Positions 47,527-60,000 of a stretch of 64,000 nt of DNA are shown piece by piece. The position numbers were made by a program, and so were the translations under genes. Each line of letters begins with the position of its first letter. Position 1 is the stretch's first letter. Source of the stretch: Macrobrachium rosenbergii. Its lineage: Eukaryota; Arthropoda; Malacostraca; Decapoda; Palaemonidae. The stretch covers positions 35,322,599 to 35,386,598 of the forward strand of contig NC_089744.1 of NCBI RefSeq assembly GCF_040412425.1, in the 5' to 3' direction. The notes under the pieces are model-generated. The model saw nothing but the letters and a program-made list of their open reading frames with translations. It had not been told where the DNA came from and did no database searches.

Positions 47527-48514
47527 GTAAATTTTATTTTCATTGATTATTTCTGAGTTTTGAATGATGACTAATGATTGCCTTTTGTTTCTTTTCTTTT
47601 CTCTTAGGTATGGCATAAAGTTGGTGATGGTCTGCGACACAGACACCTTTTATATGTGCAATGCAATGCCCCACTTGGGCAAAGGGACCACCGCTACAAG
47701 TACGCCCTTGGGAGAGTACTTCACGACAGAGCTGACCTCCCCCTTTAGGAAAAGTGGACGAACTGTCACGACTGACAATTGGTTTACTTCACTGCCCCTA
47801 GCCAGGAGTCTTCGTCAATTTGGGATGCATTTAGTTGGCACAATTCATCCCAAACCTTACATTCCTTCAGAGTTGCTGTCCTTCAAGATGGAAATTGGAG
47901 AATCTGTGGCTGCCTACAACTACGAGGACAAAGTCACCCTTTTGTGCCAACATATAAAGCCTACAAAGAGAATCCAGATTCTTTCGACAGTGCATCACAA
48001 TCCCACAATTATTGAGGATAAGAAGAGTCATTTACACATGTTCTACAATGCCACAAAGGGAGGAGTTGACATCTTTGACCAAATATGTTCTGCCATGACA
48101 TGTAGCAGGAAGACCTGGAGGTGGCCCGTATGTGTCTTCTTTGGGATTCTGAATATTGTGGTGCATAACTCCTTCTATATTCTCCAAAACTTGCCAGGCA
48201 ACAAGTCTTTCACCAGGAGGGCATTTACCATGGAATTGGCTATGGCTCTGGGCTGTGACTGGGCACTCTATCGACTTATGCACAAGAGGTACCTCCCAAG
48301 GGACGTGATGGCCCTCATTTGTTCAGTTTTTGACGTCCAGGAACTGGAACATGACACTGACCCTCCTGCAAAACGAAGTGACAGACGTCACAGATGCCCA
48401 CACTGCCCTTCCTCTTCAAATGCCAAGACTAAGCTTCTGTGTGGCAAGTGCCAACACCCTGCCTGCAACAATCACATCAACTACGTCTGTGATAGCTGCC
48501 ATAACGTGTGGTAA
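46303..48514 (+). pseudogene. piggyBac-family transposase gene (PGBD-like), one frameshift
   Basis: The frame opens near MAKIFLMEEEYLSSLFESSD with an acidic, Ser/Pro-rich N terminus, then the DDE_Tnp_1_7 domain. The three piggyBac catalytic Asp contexts are present: LPVDEQLLAFRG (47270), TTDNWFTS (47773) and GGVDIFDQ (48063). The C terminus is a Cys-rich zinc domain (RCPHCPSSS, LLCGKCQHPACNNH, YVCDSCHNVW). A one-base frame change lies between 47075 and 47113, where GCPFYRDVMSEQHFSFLLRA continues in another frame. An intron (donor GTAAGT at 47341, acceptor CTTAG at 47607) restores NKPAKYGIK and contains a (TA)n tract. It lies in the CDKAL1 5' intron, antisense to the gene. A host-domesticated copy is unlikely given the frameshift. 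Confidence 0.9.
47461..47524. repeat. (TA)n microsatellite in the piggyBac intron
   Basis: 32 TA units, located between the donor and acceptor of the inferred transposase intron. Confidence 0.97.
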
Positions 48515-50271
48515 GTTTCCTGAATTTTTTTTCACCTATTTATTGTTACTAAATATAATTTTTTACATTTTTGCCATCATCTAGGATCATTGTAGATTAC
48601 TTTTGCAAAATTTTATCCAAATCCAACAAGTATTACTAATCTACATATAGCCTGCCTTTTACGCAAAAATTTTTCATGATTTTGTATATAAAAAAATTAT
48701 CCGCTTTTTCTTTTCTTTTCAGATTTTCCAGTTGTTTGTCAATCTCGACAAACTTGGTCTCGTTGGATACCTCAACCCTTCTAGTTTCAAGGACCAATGT
48801 GATTTTTGTGATAATTGTTAGTTATAAGCGTACAGTGTCTATTAAGTGTCTGCAGGTGTAGTTTTAAGGAAAATTTCCCTTTAACATAAGTAAAGGTATT
48901 TTTTTTTTATTCAGTGTGTTTTTTCTTGTTCACCATTAGAAACTAGAGTCTTGAGGGTATATTATAGTATAAAAACATAATAAAAAAGTCCTATGGGTGC
49001 CCTGGTAGAAGCCGCCAAAGTTTATGGTGCTCAATTGTACACTGCGCTACCTGAATTGTGACGGTTTCTCGACGTTACCTGTCCAGGGTTAAGAGACTAG
49101 GAAAACAGAAATGGAAGTGATACATTTAATTTAAAAGAGGCAGAGATGTCAGGGGGCCAGCGCTACAATCTTGAAGAGAAATGTGGATTATGAAATGGGA
49201 ATTAAAAAATAAAGGGTTCCCCTACCTTTCAAGAGTTGGTGAGAGATGGGACTGCTTGTAACTAAACAGTGTAATTACTAGCTCTAACTGATTATACAGG
49301 AGGGTCCTTATTTTTCCTTATCTCAGCAGACTTCATGTTTTTAGCTTTAATTTCATCATTTTCACCTTTTATACTCTTGGCCCCTTTATTTTCTTGGTCC
49401 TTCAAATAAAAAAAAAAACCATCTAAAGTACACATTAATATACCTACTCTGCAGTTCCCCTAAATACCAATCATCTTACCTTCAGGATTAACATCTTTAC
49501 AAATCTATACTAACAAACTACATATAAATGATTTTTAAAAATTGCCCAAGCTGATCTAACATTGAAGCAAATGGAAAATGGAGAATACACACACTGATTT
49601 ATGTTGGTAGTAAGAAAAGTTCAAACACAGGTCAGCAACACTTGAACACCATAACCATTTACAGCTGGGCTACTAGATTAACCTGAGACTTAGAAATTTT
49701 CAATACGGTACTCTTGCAACTTTAGACTAACTATATCTCTTCTAACATCAACTGGCCCATCAAGTACATCTCTCCATTAAAAAAAAGGTAGTAGCTGTCT
49801 TTACATAAGTTGCAACAGTACATCAATTGGTTATTTTTAGATGCATCCATTCATGCATGTACAAAATTCCCAAACAAGCACTGACTTTAAAATGATGTTA
49901 ATAGATTAATGTTAATGTTTATAGCTTTTTGTTATATATTATTATATTCTATTTGCTTTGCACAGGTGGAACTCAAACAGAGAAATAATTAATTATATGT
50001 GGGATAATGAAAAGTTTCCATTGATTGTATATAGAAAGCATTTTAAGAATAACTACTGTAATATGTGAATTAAAATCATATGCTAAACATATTGAGCATT
50101 TCAAATACTGCACTGGAAAATGTATGGCATCTCTACATTTGGCTCCCATATTTGGTTCCTAAATTAATGAGTAATGATGCATCAGCCACTGCAAATGCAA
50201 ATATATAGTCATATAAGCTTGTAGCCTATAACGCCCAGGTTAAATGTCAGATATGACCCACATATTTCACT
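48515..50271. other. CDKAL1 5' intron, includes a possible piggyBac 3' end
   Basis: At 49072-49091 GTTACCTGTCCAGGGTTAA ends in GGG-TTAA, the expected form of a piggyBac right tip. No matching TTAACCCTGG was found upstream of 46303, so the left end may be lost. The rest is A/T-rich and featureless. Confidence 0.4.
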
Positions 50272-50386
50272 CTATGATGATAGTTTACCTAACCAATAAA
50301 GGTCAGTCTGTGATGACAGTTTGCCTGACCAATAAAAACCAGCCTGTGATGAAAGTTCGCCTGAGCAACAAGGGCCAGTCAACTGA
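50272..50386 (+). repeat. tandem repeat, three units of about 40 bp
   Basis: Units resemble TGTGATGACAGTTTGCCTGA followed by CCAATAAAAACCAGCC, with several differences between copies. Confidence 0.8.
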
Positions 50387-50599
50387 AACCTCAGGCAAAT
50401 AGTGATTAGTAAGCAAACTGAGTCTCTACCAATCCCCAATAACTTAAATGATTCCTTGGCTTGGGAAATTTACTATCAGCTCAATGAAGACAGACAAACA
50501 GTTATAACTGGATGAGTAAAGTCTTTCATAGCCAGGAGTGGATGCAGAGTGGGGAGACATGCATAGGCATGAGAAATCTGACCATGAAAACAGACCAAC

Positions 50600-50960
50600 C
50601 AAACCTACCTTAAAATTCTGTGTCCTGACGACACCAGACATTACCTTTCTTCCTAACTTTCCTTAGGGTGCCATGGCCTGACCTGACCAGGGGGGCTTTG
50701 CTTCCCCTGGACTCCCCAAGTAACACTGAATATCGGAAACTTATGGAAACTTATTGGCTGGACCCAATTTCTGTTTGGACATGTGGTAGGCCTATGGCAC
50801 TAGCTACACACTAACCAAATGAACCTTAACCAAACCTTTACTAGAGTTTCATGCCCTGACCTAACCAGAACGTACCTTCCTAACCTGACTTAGGGTGCTG
50901 TGCCCTTGACCTGGCTGGAGGGTCTTCAACCACCCTGGAACCCCCAACTAACACTTAGCG
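50600..50960 (+). repeat. two diverged copies of a CCT-rich unit of about 230 bp
   Basis: Both contain CTTCCTAAC...CTTAGGGTGC, GCC(T)TGACCTG, then CCTGGACTCCCC or CCTGGAACCCCC and TAACACT. Spacing is about 230-240 bp. Confidence 0.65.
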
Positions 50961-52179
50961 TTGAACACATGAACTGGCCTAAGCTACTGCTTTGTGGCTG
51001 TAGGTTCAAATCCTTGAGTATCATCATTCTAATTTATCTAAAACTACAAATGAACTGCTTACCATATTCAAAATAGTTTTTTAGAAGTCTTCAAGTGCTT
51101 GGGGTTTGATCAAGAAGTGCTAGAACTGTGTCATATTGTATTTGGTCAGGACAGCAAAATGTGTTTGGGAGGCAGTGTTTGATAGCTCTAAAGCAAATGA
51201 CCCGGTTTAATTATTTAAAAAAATGGCAGAATTTTACATGAAACATTCTTCCTATACCATTCATCAGGTGTTGTAACAGTATACAATAATTCATGTCAAA
51301 TGCTTCCACTTTGGAAGATATGGAAAAGAAGCTGCAACTGGATCAGAGCACATGTATGTGAATCATACCATTTTGATTACTCCTGATTGGACGGCTTTAA
51401 AAAATCAGTAGGCCTAGGTCAAGATCCAGGATAGGTCAATAGCACATGACTGGCTGGATTAAATTACCGGTAACAAGAATTCAAGGTGGTTGGGGCGACA
51501 CATGACCGTCACCTTAAGAACTATAAGAGAAAGGTAGGCGTGCCACCGTTCACATCTACTGGGTACTTAGAAAAGGTTACACATCATGCAAAAATTGTCA
51601 ATCAGCAAAGAGAAAGAAATTAATCAGTTATATACTTTTCAGGTGGTTTTGAGCATGCTGAGTAATTTTACTCCATGGTAGTTTTTGCTACGAGGCAAAA
51701 TTACCAAATGCCTATCCCTGTCCCCCCACCCTGCATACTTCCCAAGGGCTGCCGTAGGGAATGATGGACCAAATGCATTACCGCCGAGTATACATGACAA
51801 CCTTCCCTCTCTAACCTCATTCCCCCCTCAGATCTTAACCAGACCCAGAGTGCCATAAATTCTAGCACACTGGCCCATCCTGACAAGAAGGACCCCTTCT
51901 GTACCCCTTCACTTCTAGGTCTAGGCCTAGGCAATTAGGCTGGGTGTGTTAGAAGGCACAGGATATAGGCTATGGTCTCGTCCCAGTATTGGTGATAGAC
52001 TGTCAATTAGTTTGCAAGGCTGGATTAGGAAACCTTTGCTAAATCATAAAAGCATGCAAAGCTACTCTTAGGCAACTTACTTAAGAGGGCAATACTACGG
52101 TAAAAGTCTGTCAATAATATATAGTAAGTTGTCAACATACCGAAACCTGACTTAGATCAATATAAACAGTCTTCTAACA

Positions 52180-53110
52180 CGTCTGCAGTCACTGCTTACG
52201 TCCTTCACACACGCAACACCGTGATTTCTTGCCTTTTTTCCCGTGGCGATGTAAACAAAGGATCGTTCCCTACAGTTCTATCTACGAAGATCAAGGGAAA
52301 AGAGTTGGGTTTCCGTAATTAATGTTGAATTCATAGCCATATACACTTTAACAGATGTTTATTAACATAAAAACTACATATATAAATTATGAACCTAAAA
52401 TGCTTACATAAAACTCAAGTTCAAAATTATCCGTAATGAAAAAATGACCAAACTCTTCCTCAATAGAAAAGACCTGAGAGCACATTAGTAGACAGAACTT
52501 TGGAAGTGACCAAATGAGTGATTAAGAAAATGACAAAGGGAGGAATTACATGTATATTTAATTAAGACGAGACAATGGGACACCAATGAATGTGAAAAGC
52601 TATTAAAGTAAGAGAGCCTCGATATTTCTTAAAAATAGAAAAAAAAGAGATGATAAGGTAAATCGTATGAAACCTCTGGTTTTGATTTTCTTTAGAGGTT
52701 CGACAGTTGTGTTGTTAACTGGTTGACTGCGGTAAACGTAGATGACAAATATCTTCTTCCTTAGCAGAGAAGTTAAAGTATTTTTTATCGCGTTCTGTTA
52801 ATGGAAGAAGAGGAAGAGACCAGGTTAATATGGAGATGGGGAGCCAATGTATTTGGAGGCGTCACGTGGCGTGTCTCTACCTTTATCTGGCTGTGGGCTT
52901 AGCTTAGAGTACCCCGTAACTGTCGTAGGCATCCCTGAAGTCCGAATCTGAACACCGTACCTCTGACATCGTGCCCTTGCGTGGCCGTGGGGGGATCGCC
53001 CCGCCACCCCTGGTAAGCCGAGACCCGCTCCGACATGTAAAAAATGGAGACTATAGGACTTTTAGCCATCGATAACGAATGCAGTCCGGGATTGATAAAG
53101 TGAGTACAGT
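52180..53110. promoter_or_regulatory. possible CDKAL1 promoter / first-exon region, CpG-richer than surroundings
   Basis: CpG dinucleotides are clearly more frequent at 52190-52320 and 52850-53040 than elsewhere in the intron. On the minus strand a non-coding first exon could end near 52146 (TCAGGTTTCGGTATG is donor-like). On the plus strand CCCCTGGTAAGCC at 53008-53020 is also donor-like, which would fit a divergent transcript. There is no protein motif, so this is a position guess for the missing 5' exon. Confidence 0.3.
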
Positions 53111-53398
53111 ATTTTGATTTGTTTACAGTAGAGGATAGAGAAAGAGCAGATCTGTACAACATAAGAATGATGAAAGTTTGACGTTAAGGATTTCTGTGAA
53201 ATGAGTGTTGAGAACGTTAGAAGAATAAGAATTTTTTGAAGTGCTGAGAACGTATGAAGAAATGACTCGTTGAAACGGGTGTTGGGAACGAAAGGTGATC
53301 AGTTAGAAGGCCGAAGAATGGTTGCCGCAATGAGTTGACTGAATTTTAAGCAAGATGCCATAGTGCGATGGTAAACTGTGATTGACTGGCTGACCAGA

Positions 53399-53782
53399 GT
53401 ACGTAAAGGTTGAATGAGAGAAAGGCATTGAAGAAATGGGCGAGAATAATAGTTATTCCTTTGTATGAGGGCAAATGATAGGGGAGACCGTAAGAATTTA
53501 ATGATCGTAAAGTTTAATAGTAACATTTACCAAGGAAATGTTACTATGGAAAGATTAGGATTGAAAAAGTAGACAGAGGACAGGGTACGTAAAGGTTGAA
53601 TGAGAGAAAGGCTTTGAAGAAATGGGCAAGAATGATAGTTAGGCTATTCCTTTGTACTGTATAAGGCAAATGATAGGGGAGACCGTAAGAATTTAAGGAC
53701 CGTAAAGTTTAATAGTAACATTTACCAAGGAAATGTTACAATGGAAAGATTATGGTTGAAAAAGTAGACAGACGACAGAGGG
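53399..53782 (+). repeat. tandem duplication, two units of about 185-195 bp
   Basis: Both units begin GTACGTAAAGGTTGAATGAG and include GGGGAGACCGTAAGAATTTA and TTTACCAAGGAAATGTTAC. They are about 93% alike, with one unit carrying an extra stretch near 53655-53665. Confidence 0.92.
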
Positions 53783-54291
53783 ATTAACGAGGAAAATGGT
53801 GAGGGCTTCGAGATCTGTCATTTATAGCCTACTTCGTTTTCTTAAGAAACAGCGTTGAATACACTGATTGTTTTTGCTGATTTCTCTTTCTTTGTGTGGT
53901 TTATGAAATAATAATAATAGTTCTTATAATAATACCATAATGTGTTTAGTGCATTAAACTCTTGAAATTTGTGTGGGTGGCATGGCAGAAATAGCTTTTT
54001 AATTCATTTGATTATCCGTATACCATTTTTGCAGTTATTTATTGTTTGTGTGATTATATTTTTTTTCTGTCTCAGCAGGTTAAATAAACCATTCATCATT
54101 TAGAAGAAAATGTTATTTAATGTGTTTTATATCTTGATTGGAAATGTTCCTTATACAAATGACATGGATTTATCTAATCTTTGAACAGGAGACATATACA
54201 TACGTACAATCATTCTTAACATACGTTAATAATCCTGTTTATGTGTGTATATAAAATTGTATGTAAACACCCTTGCGCCCATAAATAAAGT

Positions 54292-55631
54292 TCAGGCGGA
54301 GTCTTCGTCATAGGAATCGAGTTCAGTTTTGAAGGAGTCGATCAATTTATCAACAACAATGTCCTTTCTTGCGTCTTCATATTGAAACGCTTCAGCTTGT
54401 CTCATGGCTCTACTCCAGTTTTCTTGAGTCACTGAATCAAGTGCCTCATTGAGAAGTTCCCTCGGGTTTGCCATTTTAACATTATTTTTCTTTGCAATAT
54501 CATTCTTTACCTGGCCCAAGATAAGTTTTATTGGGTTGTACTGGCAATGCATGGTAACGGGGAAGACGTATGAATATGACCAAACTCTGATGCAAGTTTA
54601 TCGATTACATATCTGTTTTGGATGGAGTTCAAGCGTAGTTTTACAATCTGTAAAAGTTCGTTTTTTCAACAGGTGATCTCCTGAACTTTCACCATTTTTC
54701 ACGAGCCACTCTTCGATCGTCGCCTTTTTTTTATGCCGATGTCGGTGGAGGGTCTACTTTTACCGAATGATAAGGGGCGTTGTCCATAACTATAACAGAT
54801 GATGCCGGTATGTTTGGAAGAAGTTGTTTGTTAAACCATTTTTCAAAAACTAAATGGTTCATTTGATGATGATAATCACCGTCGTTTTTTGCAAGAAGAG
54901 TGAGTTTCGCACCTGGGACAGAACCATCCCTGCATGCAAAACAATAAGGCGTCCGCCTTTTCCTGTTGGCTGTTAAAGGCCTGTAGCTTTAGACGAGCTC
55001 GCATCAGTTCAGCATTTGCCAGCACTATGATTTTGACTCACCCACGTTTCATCTAAATATATAACTGAAAGACCCTTCCATTTTGCATCATCCATTTGCC
55101 GCAAGAACTTTGTTCGCAGACACTGAACATCATCTTTTTCCATTAGGAACTTTCGGCCATTAACTTTAGCATATTGAAAACCAATGCTGTGCATCACTTT
55201 CCTTAGATATTCCCTACTTCCACTGAATCCAATATTTTCTTTCACATCTATCAACACTATCAATAGTAGGAACTTTCATTCCGGTCATAGTAACCCAAAT
55301 TTGTCCTTCTCAGTACAGCAGCTGTATCGAAGTCATCTGGACTGGTTACAGTACTGACTTTCCTTCTCTCCCATTCTCGGAACACTGCAGTTTCAAATGT
55401 CTCCTCAGTTTCTTTAGCAATTTTGCTAATTCGACGAATCGTCATTTCCGAGACTTTCGTTGCTTCAGGGGCGATTAATGGCCTTTGCAACATTAGTTGC
55501 TTCTCCAAAATGAAGTATTTTAATACATTATAATAAATTTCCTTGGCTTGAGACTGAAGATGTTGGCGGTGGGGAGATTCGTTTTCGCTTGGACTATCCG
55601 TACTGTCTGGTGACACGGGCTGCGTGAGCAC
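54292..55631 (-). pseudogene. IS630/Tc1-like DDE transposase, frameshifted and missing the third acidic residue
   Basis: Pieces in different frames line up in order. The N-terminal frame (55631-55260) has a helical DNA-binding part ending LRRTNLGYYDRNE; the next (55263-55009) has VKENIGFSGSREYLRKVMHS and YLDETWVSQNH, the first catalytic Asp. A third frame near 54850-54770 has FEKWFNKQLLPNIP and VIVMDNAPYHS, the second Asp. The last (54552-54292) has CQYNPIKLILGQVKND, where the family normally has NPIELIW; the catalytic Glu is Lys. At least two frameshifts and the lost Glu make it inactive. No terminal inverted repeats were identified. Confidence 0.82.
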
Positions 55632-55882
55632 GATTGTGCTTAATCAGACTGACCACCGTTGTTATTGTTTTGACCGAGCTGGCCTTTTACTCTTAAATGC
55701 CTTCGCTGACCACGTTTCAAAAATTATGCCATTTCTCTTTTGTTTTTATAAAAATAATTGTTGTTAATGAAAATGTGTAAAGTCAAATATGTATTCGACA
55801 TTAACTTTAAATAAATAAATATATATTTTTTAAAGATTCCACTCGAGAAGGCTCTACCAAGTCAAAACTTTTAAACAAAACA

Positions 55883-56690
55883 ATGAGACACTTGGCAACG
55901 CACTACTCGCCCTGCGACAGCGATCTAAGAGTGTTTGACAGACTAAAGTTTAAGATGGTAAATGGAAACCAGAATGATGGAGCAGTTTATGTCAATATTG
56001 ATATTGGAGGAATGGAAATATTTGATTCATATAGGTTTTGGGGAGCAAAAGTAATGGATGATAAAAAGATTGGAGAGGAGCTGAGGCACAGAATAGGTAT
56101 AAAAAGAAAGGTAGCAGGGTGTGGGCAAAATCTTGGGATGAGAATTTGAATGTCTATGGAAGCTAGTTTGGGAGTGAATGGATGGAGTTATGAGCTACCC
56201 TTACTTTATGGTAGTAAAGTGTTCTGTTGAGTATAAAAAAAAAAAAAAATTATGCTGCTGGGATGAATTGTTTGAGTAGTAGATGTGGCATAAGAAGAAT
56301 GAGAAGTGTGGAGGTTTTAAGAAGCAGTGAAAAGTGTGTATTGGGAGATGGTTTGGCTACATGGAAAGAACTGAGAACAACAGATGGGTAAAAAAAAAAG
56401 TGTGCAATTTGGATGATTTAGGAGAGGTAAGAAGAGGAAGACTTGGGAAGTGCTGGATAGATGGTGGAAAAGAGGTAATGAAAGGGAAGTCTAATATGCA
56501 GAAAATGCAAGAGTGCTAGCAAAGTGGAGGTGAATGATGCGATGTTAAGGGGGTTTGACAGATTAGGTACTGATAAGCTTACTGATGTAAAAGTTTTCCA
56601 TACAGGCAGTTCATCCCTGACACAGCAATGAAGGTATGGGTGTGGCAGTGACCAGTCTCTTGTTTCAGTGCAGCCATCCCGCAAGGGGAA
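55883..56690 (+). pseudogene. 3' part of a non-LTR retrotransposon reverse transcriptase
   Basis: The first frame (to 56149) reads GGMEIFDSYRFWGAKVMDDK then KIGEELRHRIGIKRKVAG, the post-RT thumb region in which related elements read YRYLGV...DELRHRVSEGRKVLG. A later frame (56334-56519) has GRWFGYMERTENNRW and RGRLGKCWIDGGKEVM, the usual WFGHM.R...RGRPRKRWMDGVKE ending. Poly(A) runs at 56233 and 56392 break the frames. The 5' part is missing. Confidence 0.75.
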
Positions 56691-57632
56691 ACGACTTCAT
56701 TTTCATTCACGTATAAATGGGAATTGTAGTGCAATCAGTAGTACCCTCATCTACCAAACAATTTATTTATTTATTGCTGTTTCTGATAAGTTGCAGGACG
56801 TGATAATACTTGTCTGTACGTCGAATACTTTCCAATTATCACCTCCATCAACAAAGTTGGAAGGTTAAATTTTTCGCGTGTGTGTGCGCGCGCGTTAGTC
56901 AGACATCTAAAGAACGGGCGTATAGAATTTATGCATCGTATCTGGTGTATTCATTAAAAGAAATTCTCTAGTTGAGTACCCTCCAGGGGAAGCCAGTTAT
57001 GGGTATTCTTTCCGCGCTAACAAATTATAAATGTGATTTCATGATAATAAAGGTAGTGGGTTGATTATCAGAGGCTAAAAATCAAGGTCGCGATATAAGC
57101 TACACTTGTTTTATGACAGGGGCTCATCTCAATTGGCCTTGGCGGAGCGATCTTAGGAGTCTTTTTTTGTAGTTTCAGTTTTTATGGTTTTGGTTTAAAA
57201 GACAGGTCTGTCGTCATCGGAAGGAACAGGGGCCATTATAGCAAAACCATTCTTTCTCTTTCGTTTCTTAGAGGCGAAGTCAGATATGTTACTTCATACC
57301 GTCTTTTATTGTAAAAGAATCTTGTATTGTAAAAAAATGAGTTTTGCGTTCAATGATCATCCCATGGAATTAGGCAGAATGAAGTTTCACTTGAAGACGT
57401 TTATGAAAAATCAAATGAAACATGTTGTACAATACCAGCCCCCAACACCAGTACGCACACCCCCCTACCATTATAAGGTGTCACTAGGAAAACATGAGAA
57501 ATTTCTAGACCGTCTGTGTTCAAATTACCATTTACCACTTGATATTGCTGTAAAAAAAAAAAAAAAAAAAAAGTCATGAATGAAAAATCTACGAAAACAT
57601 TACTACAGCTTCGTTTATCGTTAATTATCGTT

Positions 57633-57634
<2 letters not shown>

Positions 57635-57726
<92 letters not shown>
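57635..57726. repeat. (CT)46 microsatellite
   Basis: 92 bp of uninterrupted CT; a poly(A) run of 19 lies 60 bp upstream at 57552-57570. Confidence 0.97.
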
Positions 57727-57730
<4 letters not shown>

Positions 57731-57866
57731 GCGAAACCCAAGCTTAGCCCGCAGCCAAAAACCTTCCTGCTCCACCCAGCAAAACCATTGCCTTATTCAT
57801 TTTCAAGGTTTAAGTGTTAAATAGTTAAACTTCACTTACACTTTTAGAACCTTTTATGATTTGAAC

Positions 57867-57867
<1 letters not shown>

Positions 57868-57930
<63 letters not shown>
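57868..57930. repeat. (ATT)21 microsatellite
   Basis: Perfect ATT run of 63 bp. Confidence 0.97.
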
Positions 57931-57932
<2 letters not shown>

Positions 57933-59700
57933 AGATGAGCAGTTGTGCTTAACGTATCCAAAACCCCATTTATTTGCAAAGCCAGTTTCAAACTGTAAAG
58001 GAAAAGAAAACAAAGAGAAGAAAGTGACAAATAAAGAAAGATAAGTCAATAAATTTCATTGTATTAGCATTCTATGTTCTCAGATGCTCCGCTCGAGTTC
58101 ATTTTGTCTTGGTAGGGATCACTAACCCGTCTGAACCCTGTGTCTGTTTGCAGTCTTCTTGCTTTTCTTTTGGGGCAGATTTTTAAATTGTGAATATCCT
58201 CACGTTTATGAAAATGTAAGGATTATTGTTTTTTTTTTTTACTAAGACGAATTTTCTTACATTGATATTTTCTGAACAGTTCTCAAAGACAGTTTTTCGT
58301 CTCTATATTTACAAACAGTATATGTATAAATGCATTATCATTAAATGAAAATGAATAAGTAAAGTAAATTAACAATAATAATAGCTAGAGAGAAGTAGAA
58401 CTATGTCTGTCCGTCATATTGCTGCCGAGAGAGTATCACTGTAACACAATTGTACTAAGACAGTTCGCGTCTCCTTAAATAAATAAACGGCTTCCCTTTC
58501 ATACAGATGATGATATTAATAAATTTAAAAATCTTCCCAACAATAAAAGTAAGAAGATTATAGTCTTAGTACTCATACGGGATAGCAGTCCTTTATCAGG
58601 ACAAAATAAAGTTAAACCGATTATCTGAAAACCTATAATGTTAGTACGATGAAAATATCGGCACGTCCAGTTTCTCTTTCTGAACAGAGAACCTTCTGTC
58701 AGAAACTCACAAGCTAATGTAAGTAAACAGCTTTGCTTTGGGAGCTGAAACTAATAATCTAGTCCGAGGTCGAAGAATGCTTGTCCTCGAATACCCGTGC
58801 GTATTATGTCCGACAAACACGAATAATTAAATTACGCGGCTGTTATAGGATCAACAGCATTAACAGCATATCCGAGAGGAGCGTAACGAATCAGCAAGAG
58901 CTTGATGCAATGGACGCGTGTTTTTTTCACCGCTGAGTTTTACGATGAATATACAGGAAATTAATTCCTTCCTACGAGCTCGGCGCCCACATACTCGCGT
59001 GCTTACTCCGTCATGTCTTGTTTCTGACTATTTGTCATCTAGATTACGATAAGTAAGTGAGATATGTCGTATTGATGGTTCAGACATAGTCAGTTTTTTC
59101 TTACGGAATTAACGGCTTCCAAGGTCGATGGAGATATGTCATTTCCTAAAAATTACGTCACAGGGTTTACTTGACTCGTATATGAAGTTATATGTTTCTT
59201 GTGCGTGTAAAAAGTCTTCCTATCCGAATTTCCATCTCCCCCTCCCCCCCTTCTCTCTCCCTCTCTCTTTCTCTCATATCTTATCTACAACCTTGGTAGA
59301 TATTAGGATGGTGAACAGATAGACTCACGAAGTACATAAATTATAAGACTTTCTAAACCAACAGAACAATAAACGTGGATAGGTTTGGTGAAAGTTTGTA
59401 GCATCGGAAATCCTCAAGTATTGACAGTTACTGATAAATAACTGTTAACACTGTTTATTTGTAATTTGGCTCTTGATGGAGGGAAACATACTAAATTGAT
59501 GAAATTCGAGATAAAAATGCTGAACAAATACCATTCATGTAATGTTTAAGGATTCGGTACTTACTGTACATGCATAGACTGCGTCTCTGTGCTTCAATGC
59601 TTATTTATCATAAGGACTAACATGTAATATAATCGCTGGTGTACATAAATGAATTAAACTGGACTATTCTGTATTTTAATATACACCAGTTTACACGTTG
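57931..59700. other. no gene identified
   Basis: Unannotated sequence. The stretch 58730-59030 is richer in CpG than its surroundings (GTAACGAATC, ACGAGCTCGGCGCCC), possibly regulatory, but no motif can be named. Confidence 0.35.
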
Positions 59701-59714
59701 CAGATATAGGCCTA

Positions 59715-60000
59715 TATGTATATATATACACATGTATATTATATACTGTACATATATATATATATATATTATATATATATATTTATATATTGTTTATGTA
59801 TGTATGTATGTGTGTATAGGCAAACAAACATATGTACACACGAGAGCATGCGTATGCACTGCACCATGTCTATACATATAGCATTAATCTATGCATATAC
59901 TGTATATATTTGTAAACATATACATTGTTATTTATTTGTATGATTATGTATACATGTATGAATATATATACATACACATGTACACATATATATATATCAA
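59715..60000. repeat. A/T-rich low-complexity region (TA, TATG, CATA tracts)
   Basis: Alternating purine-pyrimidine runs such as TATATATATATT and GTATGTATGTATG. The open frames here are artefacts of the simple sequence. Confidence 0.85.
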
